Below, piece by piece: positions 1-16,099 of a stretch of 64,000 nucleotides of DNA (position 1 is its first letter; each line of letters opens with the position of its first letter). Source of the stretch: Brugia malayi (taxonomy: Eukaryota; Nematoda; Chromadorea; Rhabditida; Onchocercidae); assembly GCF_000002995.4 (NCBI RefSeq), contig NW_025062477.1:5738649-5802648 (forward strand), in the 5' to 3' direction. Made by a program: the position numbers and the translations under genes. The notes under the pieces are model-generated. The model was not told the origin of the DNA. It made no database searches and worked only from the letters and a program-made list of their open reading frames with translations.

Positions 1-1020
1 TTGGTACATTAGGTGTAGCTGCTGAACCTGGAGATTCGGATCATTCTCGCTTTTATGTGAGTTTATTTTGCTAAGCAAAAAAAAGTTAATTTGAATATTG
101 AAATAACTTTGGTAAAATTTATTTTGTCATGTTCTTACGATATAATATCTCAGTTGTATATGCAGAAGTTGTATAGTAGAAGCTTTGTTAATTAACTTTT
201 GTTTGTGCAGCAGATAGCAATGATCAAATAGTTTCAATCACTAACAAATGTTAAAAATAGAATACTTTAATTTCTTTAATATCATAAAACTTTTTGAGAT
301 GTTATTACCGGAGCATTTATAAGATGGATCGTGTATAAAAATTATTTTACTATCAAATTGATAAACGATATAGATTAAAAATCTAAGTTTGTAATTTCTT
401 TCTATATTCAGCGAATTGGTGGTGATCCGATTACTTTGACTAGTACAATGGTAATTTTTCAAGTTATTCTAATTGGTATCCAATTTTGGATGCTGATACT
501 GACAACAGATTGGCAACATATTGTTACTCTCGTACTACTTATATTTGCAAATTATCTCTTACTAGCAAAGGTTACTTTGGAAACTAATTTTTTTTTTTTT
601 TGTTTTTTTGTTACTTTGAAAACTAATGTCTATGATCATAATTGCTTAATTGTGATATCTTTCCTCCTGACAACTATTTGATGATATGATACGAAATAAA
701 GTAGTACTAGATACATTATTAGAATAGTCATTATCAGACAAGTGTATCGAATATTCTAGTTAACTTATTTCACTGTGTGAATGCAATATGAAATATGGTT
801 TAGTCATTTCAAATTATAAATAAATTTCGAATTCAGTAACTCAAATTTTCTGTCAGTTAAATTTTATGTTGGCTATAATCTGTTTATTAGAATTATTTTT
901 GCTTTTCCTTATTTAATTGGAACTTTTTAGACATTTAAAGATCGTGTAATTATTGGAAGAATTTATAAGCCTTCGCCTGAAGATCTACAATTAATTAAGC
1001 AGATGCAACAATATGAATAA
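1..1020 (+). CDS. TMEM39-family ER membrane protein, C-terminal exons (partial)
   Basis: Three exons of the 3' end are visible: 1-56, 412-570 and 931-1020 (TAA), all joined in phase 0. They give about 100 residues; the 5' part lies outside the window. The fragment opens with an AEPGDSDHSRF segment, followed by two hydrophobic stretches (MVIFQVILIGIQFW and IVTLVLLIFANYLLL). It ends with KDRVIIGRIY and a short charged tail. The order AEPGD..HxRF, paired hydrophobic segments, then DRxxxGxxY matches my recollection of the TMEM39A/B C terminus. That family comprises multi-pass ER proteins linked to secretory cargo export, including collagen secretion by C. elegans tmem-39. The identification is by eye. 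Donors are GTGAGT and GTTACT; the acceptors are TATTCAG and TTTTTAG. Confidence 0.68.
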
Positions 1021-1813
1021 CAGAAAATATCCACAGTGATTTACTTCAAACTGTTATTTATAAGTAATGATAATGCTGAAAGTATGTCTTCCTTATTTGT
1101 ACACTTATTGTAATGATAACGTGTGATATTTTCTACGAGTTTGAATATTTTAATTTATGCAAGTGTGCTTTATATCCATATGATGTTAAAAGAATTAGTA
1201 TAAATTGTTCATATATGTAGTGTATTCTGAGTGATTTCGCATGTTTTACTTATTGTTTTATGCCAGTTACTGTTTCCTTTCCTTAAGTAAGTTTTTAAAA
1301 AAATTCTAGCAATCTTAGCAAAATTTGTAGTCGATGATAAATTATTATGAGATTTGAAGATTGATTTTAGTTGCTAGATTGGTCATTCCATTTAGCATTT
1401 TACTATATATGGAAAGGGTGATAGTTTTGGATATTGTCAAATATGCTAGTTAAATTACTCTTAAATATACCAGTTACGCTAGTTAGTTACTCTTGGATTT
1501 GGTTTCGATATCACAACTATTTGTAGATAGCTATTACATTTTTTTTAGTAGCAACTAAACTTTGAAAGTAAGTCATTGAGCAAGCAGGTGAGTAGTTTTC
1601 CGGTAAATAATTTGAAGCAAAATTCGAAAATGATGCAGAAATAGTCAATATGGCGGGAGAATTTATTCTCCAGATGGATGTAGTATGGGAAATAATCATT
1701 TTCCGGTCATATAATTTTTCTCTTTCTTTTTTTCTTTTATTCCTTAAAAGAAAAGAAAGAAAGAATTAAATGAGTAGAAAATTATGCCTTAATTTTTTTA
1801 GGTCTTTACAAAC
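1021..1813. other. Intergenic gap between TMEM39-like gene and POT1
   Basis: No coding exon was recognised. This gap holds the 3' flank of the upstream gene and the 5' flank of POT1. It ends in a T-rich tract and an AG acceptor at about 1801, twelve bases before the POT1 ATG. No convincing upstream coding exon feeds that acceptor, so it is a likely trans-splice site. One copy of an 18-base direct repeat lies at 1631-1648. The two genes share a strand, so an operon is possible but not shown. Confidence 0.5.
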
Positions 1814-1938
1814 ATGAAACAATACAAGTATGTTTCACTTGCGGAGTTGGATGAATTATCAGATACAACTAACGAGAATTTCAAGGTAAATTTTATGACG
1901 ACATAATTTTCAACAGTGCTTGATGCAGAAATAGTCAA
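1631..1938. repeat. Exact 18-bp direct repeat flanking POT1 exon 1
   Basis: The 18-mer TGATGCAGAAATAGTCAA occurs at 1631-1648 and again at 1921-1938. The copies flank POT1 exon 1 (1814-1885). The surrounding bases are unrelated, so this is a short dispersed duplication with no known role. Confidence 0.7.
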
Positions 1939-4900
1939 ATGATTAATAGGAAAATAAAATGATAAGTGATTAGTGATAAAAGAATGCTTATAAGTACATT
2001 TTCATTTATTGTTCAACCAAAAAAGAAGAATGAAGAATTTTATGTCTAAAAGAATTTCTAAAGTGTTGTAAAGTAATCCAGAAATTGTTTTATTTATGCG
2101 GTCGATCAATGGTTGATTGTTAAGCTGTTATAATTGATCATATCAGAGACTTTTATCTGAAATATAACATAAATTGTATGATAAGGAACAAAAGTATTTG
2201 TTAGTAATTATATAAATAAAAGTGAACATATAAATTTAAATGAATATATGAATTTAAGTGAAAACGAATATATAAGTTTAAAGGGATATATTTAAAAGTC
2301 TTTATCGTTTTAATATTTGAAGAAAGAAATATTTAAACTGTTTGTTGTAGGTTAACATATATGCACTTGTAGTCGATGTGAAAATACGTTCACAACCAAC
2401 AAGCGCGTCAGAAGATAGTAAGATCGTTTATATTTTCATTATTTATTTTGAAATGTGTAAGACAAAAGAAAAGAAAAAAGCTTTGCAATTATAGTTATAA
2501 TTAAATTATTTGTCGTAATTACAACAGTTTTATTGATGAAAATTAATTAAGAATTTTTATTTTTATTCGTTCAGCTCCTGTTATTACGCAATTGGAATTA
2601 CGTGATCGTAGCTCGGATATCAGTACAACTTGTGTCATTTATAGTGATTCAGTAGAAGGTTTCTCGGATCAGATACAAAATGGTCAAATCATTCGAATGC
2701 ATCGTGCAAAAGTGCTGCATTTATCGATCTTATTAATTAATATGAATTAAATTAACTTTGGGATATTTTATTTCTTAATATTGTTTTTGATCTTATTCAT
2801 TTTGAATATTTTTTAATTCCTTATTTCTCCGTAATTCTGTTTCCATAACTTTTAAAGTGGGATAGTTTTGCAATGTTTATTTTATATTTTTATTTTCATT
2901 TGTCATCGTTCAATACTTTCTCGGAAATACCTAGTTCTCTACAATTATGCTATTATTGAATCAATATTAGGTACTAAAAGGATAAATAGTTCTAATGGTA
3001 CTTCTGATGTGAACTAGTTATCATTAGAGAATTTTATCAGTGCTCATTATCTTTAAATCTATTTCAGATCAAAAAAAATACAGATGGAAAGTTAGTTGTC
3101 TATGGAAAGCTTAAAGTGACCGGTTTTGCTGTTCTTCTCTTCAGTGGAGAGCTTGGCGATACTTTTGCTCCTGTCTATCAGTCATCAGCAACGTTTACTT
3201 TAGTATCAAATTACGAAGAGATGGTTGGTTTGATAATTTTAAAATCACTGTTGTTCAGCGCAAAGAAATATTTGGTAAATGTTTTATTAATTGACATTAT
3301 AAGACATTTCTTAAAGATTAAGAATAGAACCGATTGTTAGTTTGTTTTCATTGAGAAAAATTGTGGAATTAATTGAGATTACTGTTTGATAATGATTTGA
3401 TAAAATATAAGCTAAATTCAAATGGACTAATTTTTGGAAGTGATCAAGAAGAAGAAGAAGCATTTCTGACCCTTTATATAGCTAAACAATAAAGCGTAAT
3501 TCTTTTGTATGACAGATGATGCTAACTGAACGGAGAGAAGTATGTGAAAGAATAGTTGTTTATAATAATTTAACTATTAAATATAAGCTTAATTATCAAA
3601 TCGAAATTAATTAAGGTATACTCCGGATGAAGTAATCTTTATAATTTAAACTTCTATATCTTAAAGTTATTTAGTCATTCCAAGATATTTTCACAGTACA
3701 AAAGTACCTTTTTATTTCGACATAATTTGTAAAAAAAACATTTCGGTTTCTTCGATAAGATCCAAGACTCTTTTGAATTGATCTATAAAAGTAAAAATAT
3801 CATATAAATTTTAATAATATTTTGAATTACATTTAAATCCGTCAATCAAATGATGTACTGTTGAAGGTAGCAATAGAGAAGATAAAGAAATAGAGATGCC
3901 TTTGTTTCAGATAAGTTCGTTGCGGATGTTATCAGTAAGTAACCAACTGATGACAATACCAATAGCACCGCTGAATTCAAATTTAGGACATATCAATGAG
4001 GGGGAAATAAATGAAATAATTAAAAATGTGAACGTTCTTCGCTTGAATGAGCTTGTTTTGGGTGGTTATGGTGATATTGTCGTCCAGGTAATTTTTACTG
4101 ACAGTTTTAATATTTAAAAATAACTTTTGTTCATCCTTTAAACTGCTGGAAAAAAAAAAGAATGACAAACAGAGGTGTCGTAGAATGTATTGACTGCCAG
4201 ATATTTTATTTTGCCTCAAACTTGGGTAATTAAACCAACAAATCAACATTATAACAACGAGTAACGAAAGATATGATATAATTATAAAACATTAAAATGA
4301 TATCAAAAACCACTCCAAAATGTAGAACGAATAACTGTAATGGAGGTGGTTGGTTTATAAAGAGAAACTGAACTGACCAGATATTTGGCAGAGGGCATTT
4401 AACTGATGTGAAACAAAGATTGCTAACAAAGAGTTTTTTATTGTGTGAGAAAAAGGAATTAGCATAATGGCTTAAATGATCTACACATAGATTAGTTATA
4501 AATGCGAATTTCGCATTTGGACAATGAGTTATCAGACATTTGTCAAAAGTATTAGAATTTGAATGCAGTTGAAATGTATCGTTTTTTACGACAAGAGGAA
4601 TATAAATATTGCATTATTCTTCTCCATCTTATCTCGTATTAAAATGCAAACATTTTAATCGTACACATCTTTTGGTAATTTATTTATTTTCAGGCAGTAT
4701 CTCTATTTATTGATGATCGAAACTGTGTGATATTGCGTTGTTGGGATACCACTTTACCATCAAAGTATTATTCCATTGATAACAAATTTTTTATAGAAAT
4801 ACGAAAACTAAAATATTAAATACATAGTATTTGTTAATAATATAATAGTTACATTTGCTATAGAGAATCATTCAAATGTTACATTACTGAATTTTATTAT

Positions 4901-7900
4901 CAGATTATGAAGTTGGAATTTTAATTTATATATATTATTATTCAATCATTCTTGCCACTTTAATTTACATACATTATTCAATCATATGCATAGTTAAGTT
5001 GTTATAAAATTAAAATGATTGAAGGAAAATATTTATGTTTAATGATGATGTGATTACCGAAGTAATATATCAAGATGAAAAAATGGAAATGATACCGATA
5101 GACTATTGTTGTGATATAGTGTTATATGAAGAGCATGCTAATTTCGCTCGAAATAGTGTAAAGGTAACAAATTAAAGTGTTTATTTATGCATGATTTCAA
5201 CGAATAAACAAAACAGAATAATAAGTAGATTGGTTTTACCTTAAATTATTAATCAGCATTTTTTTTTCACTATCTTCATATGATTAACTTTAATTATAAA
5301 GTCTTTGATGTGTTGTTGCTTAAGTAATCACAAAAGTTTCTTAAATTTATACCGAGAGAATTTTGTTTATGAGCAAATAATGAAGTATACTTGTAATGTT
5401 CGGTGATAATTTTTTTTTTTTTTTTTATGAAAATTGAAATTCTGACAAATAATTTTCTACTTTTTTATTGTTGCATATTGATAGTGTGGTGATGTCCTAC
5501 TGCTTATCAACACTCATTTATACTACTCAAAGGATAATGTTACTCTAGTAATGCATAATGGTGGTCAACATTACAATAGGTCAATTGTCATTCTTGACGC
5601 TAATAGCAATTTGAAGCGTGACCTTTTGCGGTTGGTTAATTGTTTATTATCAAACTTAGAGATTTGTCTTGTAAATATGTCTAAGACTGTTAGCTCCTTT
5701 TTAGTGTTAATCAGTTCAATTTAACGATTTTTTTTCTCTTCTTTTAAGTAAAGTTCAAAAAAGAAATTCTTTTTGAGCCATATTTCTACATTAGCGAAAA
5801 ATATGAAAAATATGGTAAATATTTAATGAAGATTTTTTCTATGTAACGGCAAAGCAATTTTTAGTAATATTGATGACTTCAATACACAAATTGATACTGA
5901 AGATAGAAGAAATGTCGAAGACATAGAACAACATCCATATACGAGCTTACAGGTAATTCTTGCCGTTTACTAAATTTATTTTTATGTCTTATATATATAT
6001 AATTAGGGTATTTTTCATTTAATTTTTCAGGTTCAAATTAATATAAGTCTTGATTTCAATTTCAAATTATGAAAAGTTATTTCAATGTTGGCATTTCAAT
6101 TTCTTTTACTACTATTATTGTTTTTATTATTATTATTATTGTTGTTATTGCTGCCATTATTGTTATTATTACTATTATTGTCAGTAATTATTGCTACTAT
6201 TATTTTTATTTATTGATTTTTTAGAAACAAAAGTTTTTAGCAAGTCATTCCAACACCATCACTTGACGAATTGAATGATTTTGAGAATGAACAAAGAGAA
6301 CTGTGGAAATATTGGGCTGGAGAACGAATGCGACAAATTCACGCTTTACAGTTAGCATGGATTTATGCTTATGCTTGCAAAAAAAAAGAGAATAAGAATG
6401 CGCAACTTCAGCGACCGTTTCATTTAGCAACGACGGCAGTGCAATTCATTGTTCAACAAACTCTTAAACGTCTTTTTAGATATAATAAAGGTAAATAGTT
6501 ATTTCTTTTTAATAATAGTTAACAATTTTTTTTTTCATTTCTACTTAACTAGGATTAATAGGTTCCATTGTATTTAACACATATGAAATGAATTTTATTA
6601 GCATGCGTGATGCTATCACCGTTTCAATTATTAGAACTGATAATGGAATAGCATAGTGTATTGGTTGATTGAAAACTAAATAACAAATTATCGAAATAAA
6701 CTTTATTCTTTCGGTTATGACGCACTCCATTTCGTATTGTAGCAAACTGTTGGAACTTAATCGAATTGTTAATTACTTTTTTTTTTTTAACTTGTTCCTT
6801 AATAGTTCGAAACCATTTAAATCACAAATATTAGTGCTAAAAAGTATTAATTAAAATGTTTTGAAGATCTCTTCGTAAATTTCACGAAGTTATCACGTAA
6901 CCAACGGAATACCATACTTAAGAATTTCTTGCTGACATATATGGAGGGAGTATACGACGACGGAATAATTTTGAAGCTAACAAATGTAAGTGGTTTATAT
7001 AAAATCATTGTAAGAGTATAAACACTATGATATTGTTTCTTATCCTTCTTCAGTGTTTTTCATCTCTTTCACATTCAGAATTATACGGCACCGAAATTTT
7101 GAATACCAATAATAATTTTTGTTGAAAGTTATACGATAGTTGATGAAATCCACTTTTTGTCTTATGTTGTGCTAATCGTCTTTTGCATTTCTCTCCATAT
7201 AAATTCTATGTAGCTCAGGTGATTCTATAAAATGATTACAATAGCATTCTATCTACTGCACTGATATTTGTCTTCATTTTTTAATTATGCCATTTTTTTC
7301 ATACATTTTATGCTTAATGATTTTTTTTTTTTTCAATTTTAATCTATTTTAGTCTGTTCAGGAAACAACTGGCGAAGATAAACAATCGGATAACAAAGAT
7401 TTAAAAGTGATAGGGGATGAAAATTCAAGTGATGATTATGCATGGAATTTGTTGTGCAATTTATTGCCTGGAACAATTTTGAAGTTTTCAAGGTTCTGTT
7501 TGTTTTTTTTTTTTTTTTTATTTTTTTTTTTTATTATTTTTTTTTCTTTTTATTATATCGTTAATCAAATTTGTTGTTGAGTTTAATGAACTAATTCAAT
7601 TAACTGGTTTTTAAAAATGTCTACATAGTTGTTAAAATTGATTATATTTATCGTGTAGTGGGAGTATTGAATGCATTTTATTAAATAATCATTTGTAATT
7701 TTTTGTCGTAAGCATGTTTTTTTTTTTCCTAGAGATATCATTTTGCGTATTTAAATAATAATATAAAGTGTAATATATTAAAGAGTACTAAAAGGGTTAT
7801 GTAATTTTATTAATTTCATAGATATGAAAAAATATTTGGTTCATCTTTTAAAAAATTTTCAGTTGGCAAGTTACTTTCTCGTACAATGAAAAGACGAAGA

Positions 7901-9611
7901 TATTGTTTGTATTGATATGTCATAGATGTAATCTGTGGTGCACAACATCAGCTAAAAATTTTGATATGACGCCATTATGTCCAGTTTGCTTTAAACGTAC
8001 GCCAATTTTTCCAGTGCTATCTTTAATTTTTGATATTTATTTTAGCTATATGTTAAAGAATTCTGAAAGTATTGTTCTAATTTAAATGAATTACTATTCT
8101 ATAACTATTATCGTGTACTGTTTCCATGTGTTCTCTATATACTAATAAGTGCAGAAACTTTTAAACATTTATTTCAGGTGGAATTACTGACTCTCATTTA
8201 TTCCTTCAGTGCTACTTCCTTTTCAGTGGGATACCACGTACTGGGGTATGACATTTGAATTTGAATTAAAGAAAAAAAATCTTAAAAAGAGAGAGAGTAG
8301 GAAAGAACTGTGAGCATATTATTTAGAAGTGGTAATAGCTTAGTTGAAAAAATTGATGTGAAGTCGTCATTTTTGTATTTATTCCTTTAACACATTGTTC
8401 GCTTTCATATCATTGATAAATGAATTTATGAGGTTTATCGTTCAAGCTGACATCACTGTCCCAACATATAATGAAAAATTTTTAAAAAATTACATATTTT
8501 TTTTTTTTTGGCGGAAAAAATCTTTGTTTCATAAGAAATGTAGAAATTTTGAATTAACATTAGTTTCAAGAACAAATCATGTTCCTTCTAACTGAGCAAG
8601 CAAGTTGAATGAAATAATTTAAAGTGGAATCTGAATTGCACTTATATCAGAGTCATTTATCTTTAGGATGTTCAAAGCAAAAAGTATTATTTTCTGTTGC
8701 CGATTCAACTATTGGTAATAATTAATATTTTGACTTAATTTTTTATTGCAAGCGACCGTAATTAACAATTAAAATTTACTTAAAACGTTGTTCTCCAATT
8801 ACTGTTTTCAAGGAATTCATGTAAACACATAGGAAGAAATTCTAGTTAATATAAAATTATTCATTTTCCAAAATTTTGGATTTCTTTGCATAACAAATAT
8901 TACATTTGAGGACATTTCCTGAAATGACAGTCATTCCAGAATTTTTTTCTTGTTGATGTACCAGAGAGTCCGCTGAAAGCTGCTCGAAATTACAGAAAAG
9001 GTATCTCTAGCGATCAGAAAAAGGCTTTGACTGCATCAATTCAGGTCTACTACTATATTCCATTGTTCAAAGCTGATTTAAACTTTATTCATTTAAAGAA
9101 AAGTAGTTTAAGAAAATACTGTCATAAGGTGTTCAATAAAATTTAAATTGAACATTTTTTTTTTTTTTATTCATCAAACCTCAGTAATCGCTTTATATCA
9201 AAAAAATTTTTTTTTCTTTTTTGCATCTCATTTTTCTGTATATTCATTATTTCAAAGGAAAAATTCTGCAAAATTATTTCAGTATCGTTATATTGATTAA
9301 ATAAATTGCATTAAATATTAAAGTTTGAAAACAAATTTCCTAAAAAAGTACAAATACATTTTGCAGTCGTCTTTCTGTCGACTTCTTTTTTTCGTTTTAA
9401 AATGTTCACTTGCGAGTTTTTTGGATGATACTTTTAAAAAGATTTAACTTTTTTTTTTTTTGATTTACTTAAATAATGAAAAATATGATGAATTTTTCAG
9501 GAAAAAATGTTGTCCAAATATTCCTTTGCTTTGAATGAAGTTATCGTTCGGATAATTAAGGCAGATGTAGCAATTCTTGAAGTTGGAAAACTTACATTTG
9601 CAGATCGATGA
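1814..9611 (+). CDS. pot1: POT1 telomere-end binding protein (two N-terminal OB folds)
   Basis: Seventeen exons: 1814-1885, 2351-2417, 2575-2711, 3068-3223, 3911-4087, 4694-4764, 5025-5163, 5485-5630, 5865-5952, 6241-6490, 6867-6985, 7353-7492, 7863-7996, 8178-8245, 8667-8714, 8931-9044, 9501-9611. Phases are consistent and give 678 residues, against about 634 in human POT1. Residues 1-144 follow OB1 of POT1 (IIRMHRAKIK, then GFAVLLFSGELG). Residues about 145-350 follow OB2 (ILRCWDTTLPS, DIVLYEEHANFAR, MHNGGQHYNRSIVIL). Later, CxxC pairs at 540/543 and 560/563 suggest a zinc site like that of the POT1 C-terminal domain, but much more closely spaced. POT1 binds single-stranded telomeric DNA. 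The start follows a probable trans-splice acceptor at 1801. Weaker points are the acceptor at 5024 and the choice of donor at 7997 (8016 is an alternative). Confidence 0.88.
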
Positions 9612-10466
9612 AATTGATCAAAAAATAGCATTGTTTTAGTCTCCTTTTGTTTTTAAAATTTTCCTTTTGGAATAAATTTCTGACTTGATTTCAAGTTTAA
9701 ATTTCAATTACATTGTGTATTATTGCCAATTTTCGTTTTATTTTTGTTGCTACTTTGCAAAACTTGTCCATTTGTTTATTGTGAATATTACAAATCATTA
9801 ATGAAATGGATTAATGTTGTAACCATTGTTCCAAAAATTGAAATTTTATTATTAATTGAATTTATAGAAGTAATTTATCATATGATATCAACTAAACTTT
9901 TCAACTATTATCAGTTATGATAACACATGAAATTTTGTAATTCTAGTCTTTCACATTTTATTGCCCATATAGCAATAGTTGAAAGAGAATTTTTTTTTTT
10001 TATATTTCTTGCTTTAAGGTGAACATCATATCTGATTATTCATTTCACTACAAAATTTCACTTTAAAATGACTGCAAATATTTGTTTTGATGTCTTGTTA
10101 TCATGAAGTCGCTGAAAGGAAGAAAAGTTTTACAACTCCTATTACTGTTGACAAGAAATGTATGATCATTTATAGTATATGTTCTTTTTCCTTTTTTTTT
10201 TTTGTTTTCATTTCTGTAGAAAAAATTATGTTAGAAATATATGTTGCACGAATTCGTGCATGCATGCATGCATGCTTTTTTTGTCTTTAAATATTTTCAA
10301 GAGAAACCGTTTCTTCAAAATATTACAATTGATTGATATTCAAAAAATCTTCATATCTAATGTCTTATTTTAAAAAAGACAAAAAGGAAATAGTGCAATG
10401 CCCTTATTTTATAATTTTATACGGAATATAAAGCACACATCAATTTATCATAATTAAATTTGCTGA
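9612..10466. other. Convergent intergenic region, no gene seen
   Basis: This is the 3' flank of POT1 (+) and of the cathepsin gene (-). An AATAAA motif near 9671 could serve POT1 polyadenylation. A short alternating GCATGCATGCATGC tract lies near 10258-10276. The open frames here have no splice context and T-run-dominated composition. Confidence 0.5.
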
Positions 10467-13345
<2,879 letters not shown>

Positions 13346-13943
13346 TTTTTTGATAATACTTTTTAGCTATTACTTCATTGCCTTTTTATACTAAAGAAAT
13401 TACTGATAACAATGATATTAATATGTTGTCATATCATATGAAGAAACCCAATTTTGTTCTCTTCCTTTGACAATAATCATTTGTAATAGTTTAAGTGTCA
13501 AATATTAAAATCTGAATGTAAAGATGTAACTTTTACTTATAAGCTTCTCATCATTATAATACTTTGTAAATATTATAATATTGTCGTCATATTAATAAAA
13601 AACTTTTTTCCCTTTCTTTCAGTTTTCTATGCCTTCCGCTTTATTCATTTTTTTTTATTTTTGGTAAACATTTTGTAACAATTTGGGATTATATTAGCAA
13701 AAATTTACATCTTATAATACTTTTCTTTTCTTTTTGATTAAATATTAAAAATTGTTAAGCTTAACTGTAAAGATATAACTTTCATTTATAATCTTTTAAC
13801 CATTATCATTATAACAGGTGTCAACGAAAAATTACTGATAATACCAATTACAATCTTTCCCTTATATTTTTTTTCTTTCCTACAATTAAATGTGCGATGA
13901 CAAATAATTCCATTCCTTTTTCTCACCAATAAAAAAAGAAAAA

Positions 13944-13989
13944 AAAATTTGTCAACAAACGTTAGTTAGTTAGTTTGTTGACAAATTTT
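13944..13989. repeat. Perfect 17-bp inverted repeat (hairpin) with 12-nt loop
   Basis: The left arm (13944-13960, AAAATTTGTCAACAAAC) is exactly complementary to the right arm (13973-13989). The loop between them is GTTAGTTAGTTA. It lies about 600 bp upstream of the cathepsin start. There is no U-tract or partner gene to call it a terminator. A foldback-element remnant, structured RNA or binding palindrome are all possible. Confidence 0.75.
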
Positions 13990-15006
13990 CATTTCAATTT
14001 TGCACATCAAATGCCCTTATCTCAATAATAACTTGTCATACATAATCAGTTTTAAAAATGGAACAGGGCGTATTGTAAAAGAAAAAATTACATTGATTCT
14101 TAAAAAAGAAAAAAGGAAAAAATCAATCTAAATTTCTTTGTAACTAATTACTCAAATCTATTTACTCATCAAAATAATTCATTTAAAATTCTTGATTCAA
14201 GGATTGTTATTAAATTAGATGATTAACAATATTATTATAAAATGATAGAATTTGGATAGTTTGTTAGTACGAAAGACTAAAAAATCATGCAAACAATTCT
14301 GCTTTATTGTTTTCCTTTTTTTTTTTTTTTGAATGACATACCCAGAAAAAAATATATATGAGGTTATCATTTAATATCAATAAATATGAAGGAAATTCTG
14401 AAATTTTGTGCAAATCAAATGGACATTACCGCCCAACAATAACACCGTAATATAAGTTCATTTTGTTTGTCAAAGAGTTTATTTTTTTTTTTTTTTTTCA
14501 CTGAATTTAATTCATTGTAAATTTGTGGCACATCAGCTTAACTGAGGTCATATAATTTACTTTTTAAGAGATAATAATATCAGTGAATGAAAAATGATAT
14601 TCATCATCCATTTTATTTAATTATCAAAAAATACTTTGGAGCGCTGTTAAAATCATCGACCAAACAAAACCAAAAATTCAATTTACAACTTTTTGAAAAT
14701 TTCAAATGTGATGCATTCTTCACTTTAATGACTTGAAACATTTTTTTCAGGAATTATAAATTACGAGATTTTTTTCAATTTCCTTTTAATGCTTTTATAA
14801 AAACAAAAGAAACAAAAATTTCGTAAACATTGCAAAAATTTAGTCCAAATAATATTACAATTAAGCATTGAAAAGATATTTGGAAAAAAAAAACATTAAT
14901 GCATTGTAGATAATATAACTAATCAGATATTATCATATTATTATCAATGTTAAGATACTGGTGATGTACGAAAAGAAAATATAATATATTATAGTAACAT
15001 AAGTTA

Positions 15007-15223
15007 TGCTGATTATCAGTACTATTTTCCCACTTATGCTAATTTCTTCGTCAAACACAATGTTAACACAAAGATTATTTAGTTAATAAGTTCTGCAACA
15101 AAATGGAATATTTACACAGTTAATCATAAATAATCGAGTTTTCTAACAAAATACTAATATTTGAACTTTATGCTAATTATTAATACTACTATTTTACCAC
15201 TTCAATTCTTTGCCAAATATAAT
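15007..15223. repeat. Degenerate direct repeat, ~55-bp units 164 bp apart
   Basis: The segments at 15007-15061 and 15171-15223 share a common order: TGCT-ATTAT-ATACTA, then ATTTT.CCACTT, TTCTT.G and CAAA.A.AAT, with scattered differences. This looks like an old tandem duplication of intergenic DNA. Confidence 0.5.
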
Positions 15224-16099
15224 CCCATGTACCAATTTCTAGTAAAGTCGTACTCGAAACAGAAGGTTTTCATACTGGTCTCACCAGAAATATTCAAAAA
15301 GTCATCATTGTCATGCAGCGATTGGTCTGCGTTTTAGTAAAGTGGAAGAGGGATGAACAATTTCGTAGCGTCTATTTCTTTCCGTGTTGTTCCATCACAT
15401 GTTGTCGTCGTTGTCTTCAAGTGGGCATTTTAAGTATTCCATTTCTAGTTTTCATGTTTTTCATTATTAGTTCCTGTAATGTGAGAATGCAGAAATTGAT
15501 TGAATGGAAAAGGTTTGCAGCGGTTACGCACTGATTGCTACTGGATAGTTGTTTACAATCTCAATTTCCTGTCTAAGTCTAGCGAAAAGAAAAACGAATT
15601 AATTAATTGGCATATGTTAATTGATTGGGCCATAACAAGCTTCGATAGGTCGAACAAAGTTCTGGAAAGTATGTTTTTTGGAGTTTTCGTTGAAGATTTG
15701 CAGTGTATATTTTCACTGTCTCAGTATTTTCATCGCAATTAATTTTTCTTTACTGCTTTATATTATCTAGTGTTTCATAGATGTCACAGCTGTTCTAAAA
15801 TTTCTTTTTTTCCAAGTGATTTTAATACGTTTTATGACGTGTTTTACTTTTTTCTAAAACTGTGGGACTTAAAGTCAGATGTCTCGGCTTACATTATTGC
15901 ATCATTTAGTTTTCATTGAAATTTGATTATTTTCTGAATATAGTGGTTATGACCAAACAATTTGATTATGCTTTTCTTGATTCATGTATTGTAAATATAT
16001 ATATACAAAGTTAATAGTGATACAATAATCAAGTTTACGAAATTTCGACGTGATTCTCTTTCCAGTCGTTTAACACACATTTCAATTCACTTACGGGAA

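Larger units (their letters stand above)
13346..16099. other. Long divergent intergenic region (cathepsin / Gemin6)
   Basis: These 2.75 kb of AT-rich sequence separate the divergent cathepsin (-) and Gemin6 (+) starts. They contain a perfect hairpin at 13944-13989 and a degenerate direct repeat at 15007-15223. A less AT-rich stretch lies at about 15230-15550. I tested that stretch on both strands and found no conserved protein or splice structure. The Gemin6 leader starts after a TTTCCAG acceptor at 16064-16065. Confidence 0.5.

Noticed and set aside
6245..6430. Minus-strand frame
   Set aside because: It is antisense to POT1 exon 10 and does not continue across splice sites.
15313..15742. 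Two overlapping plus-strand frames in a less AT-rich stretch
   Set aside because: No family resemblance, no compatible splice sites, and the Cys-rich part is not conserved in any motif I know. Noted only as a composition anomaly.
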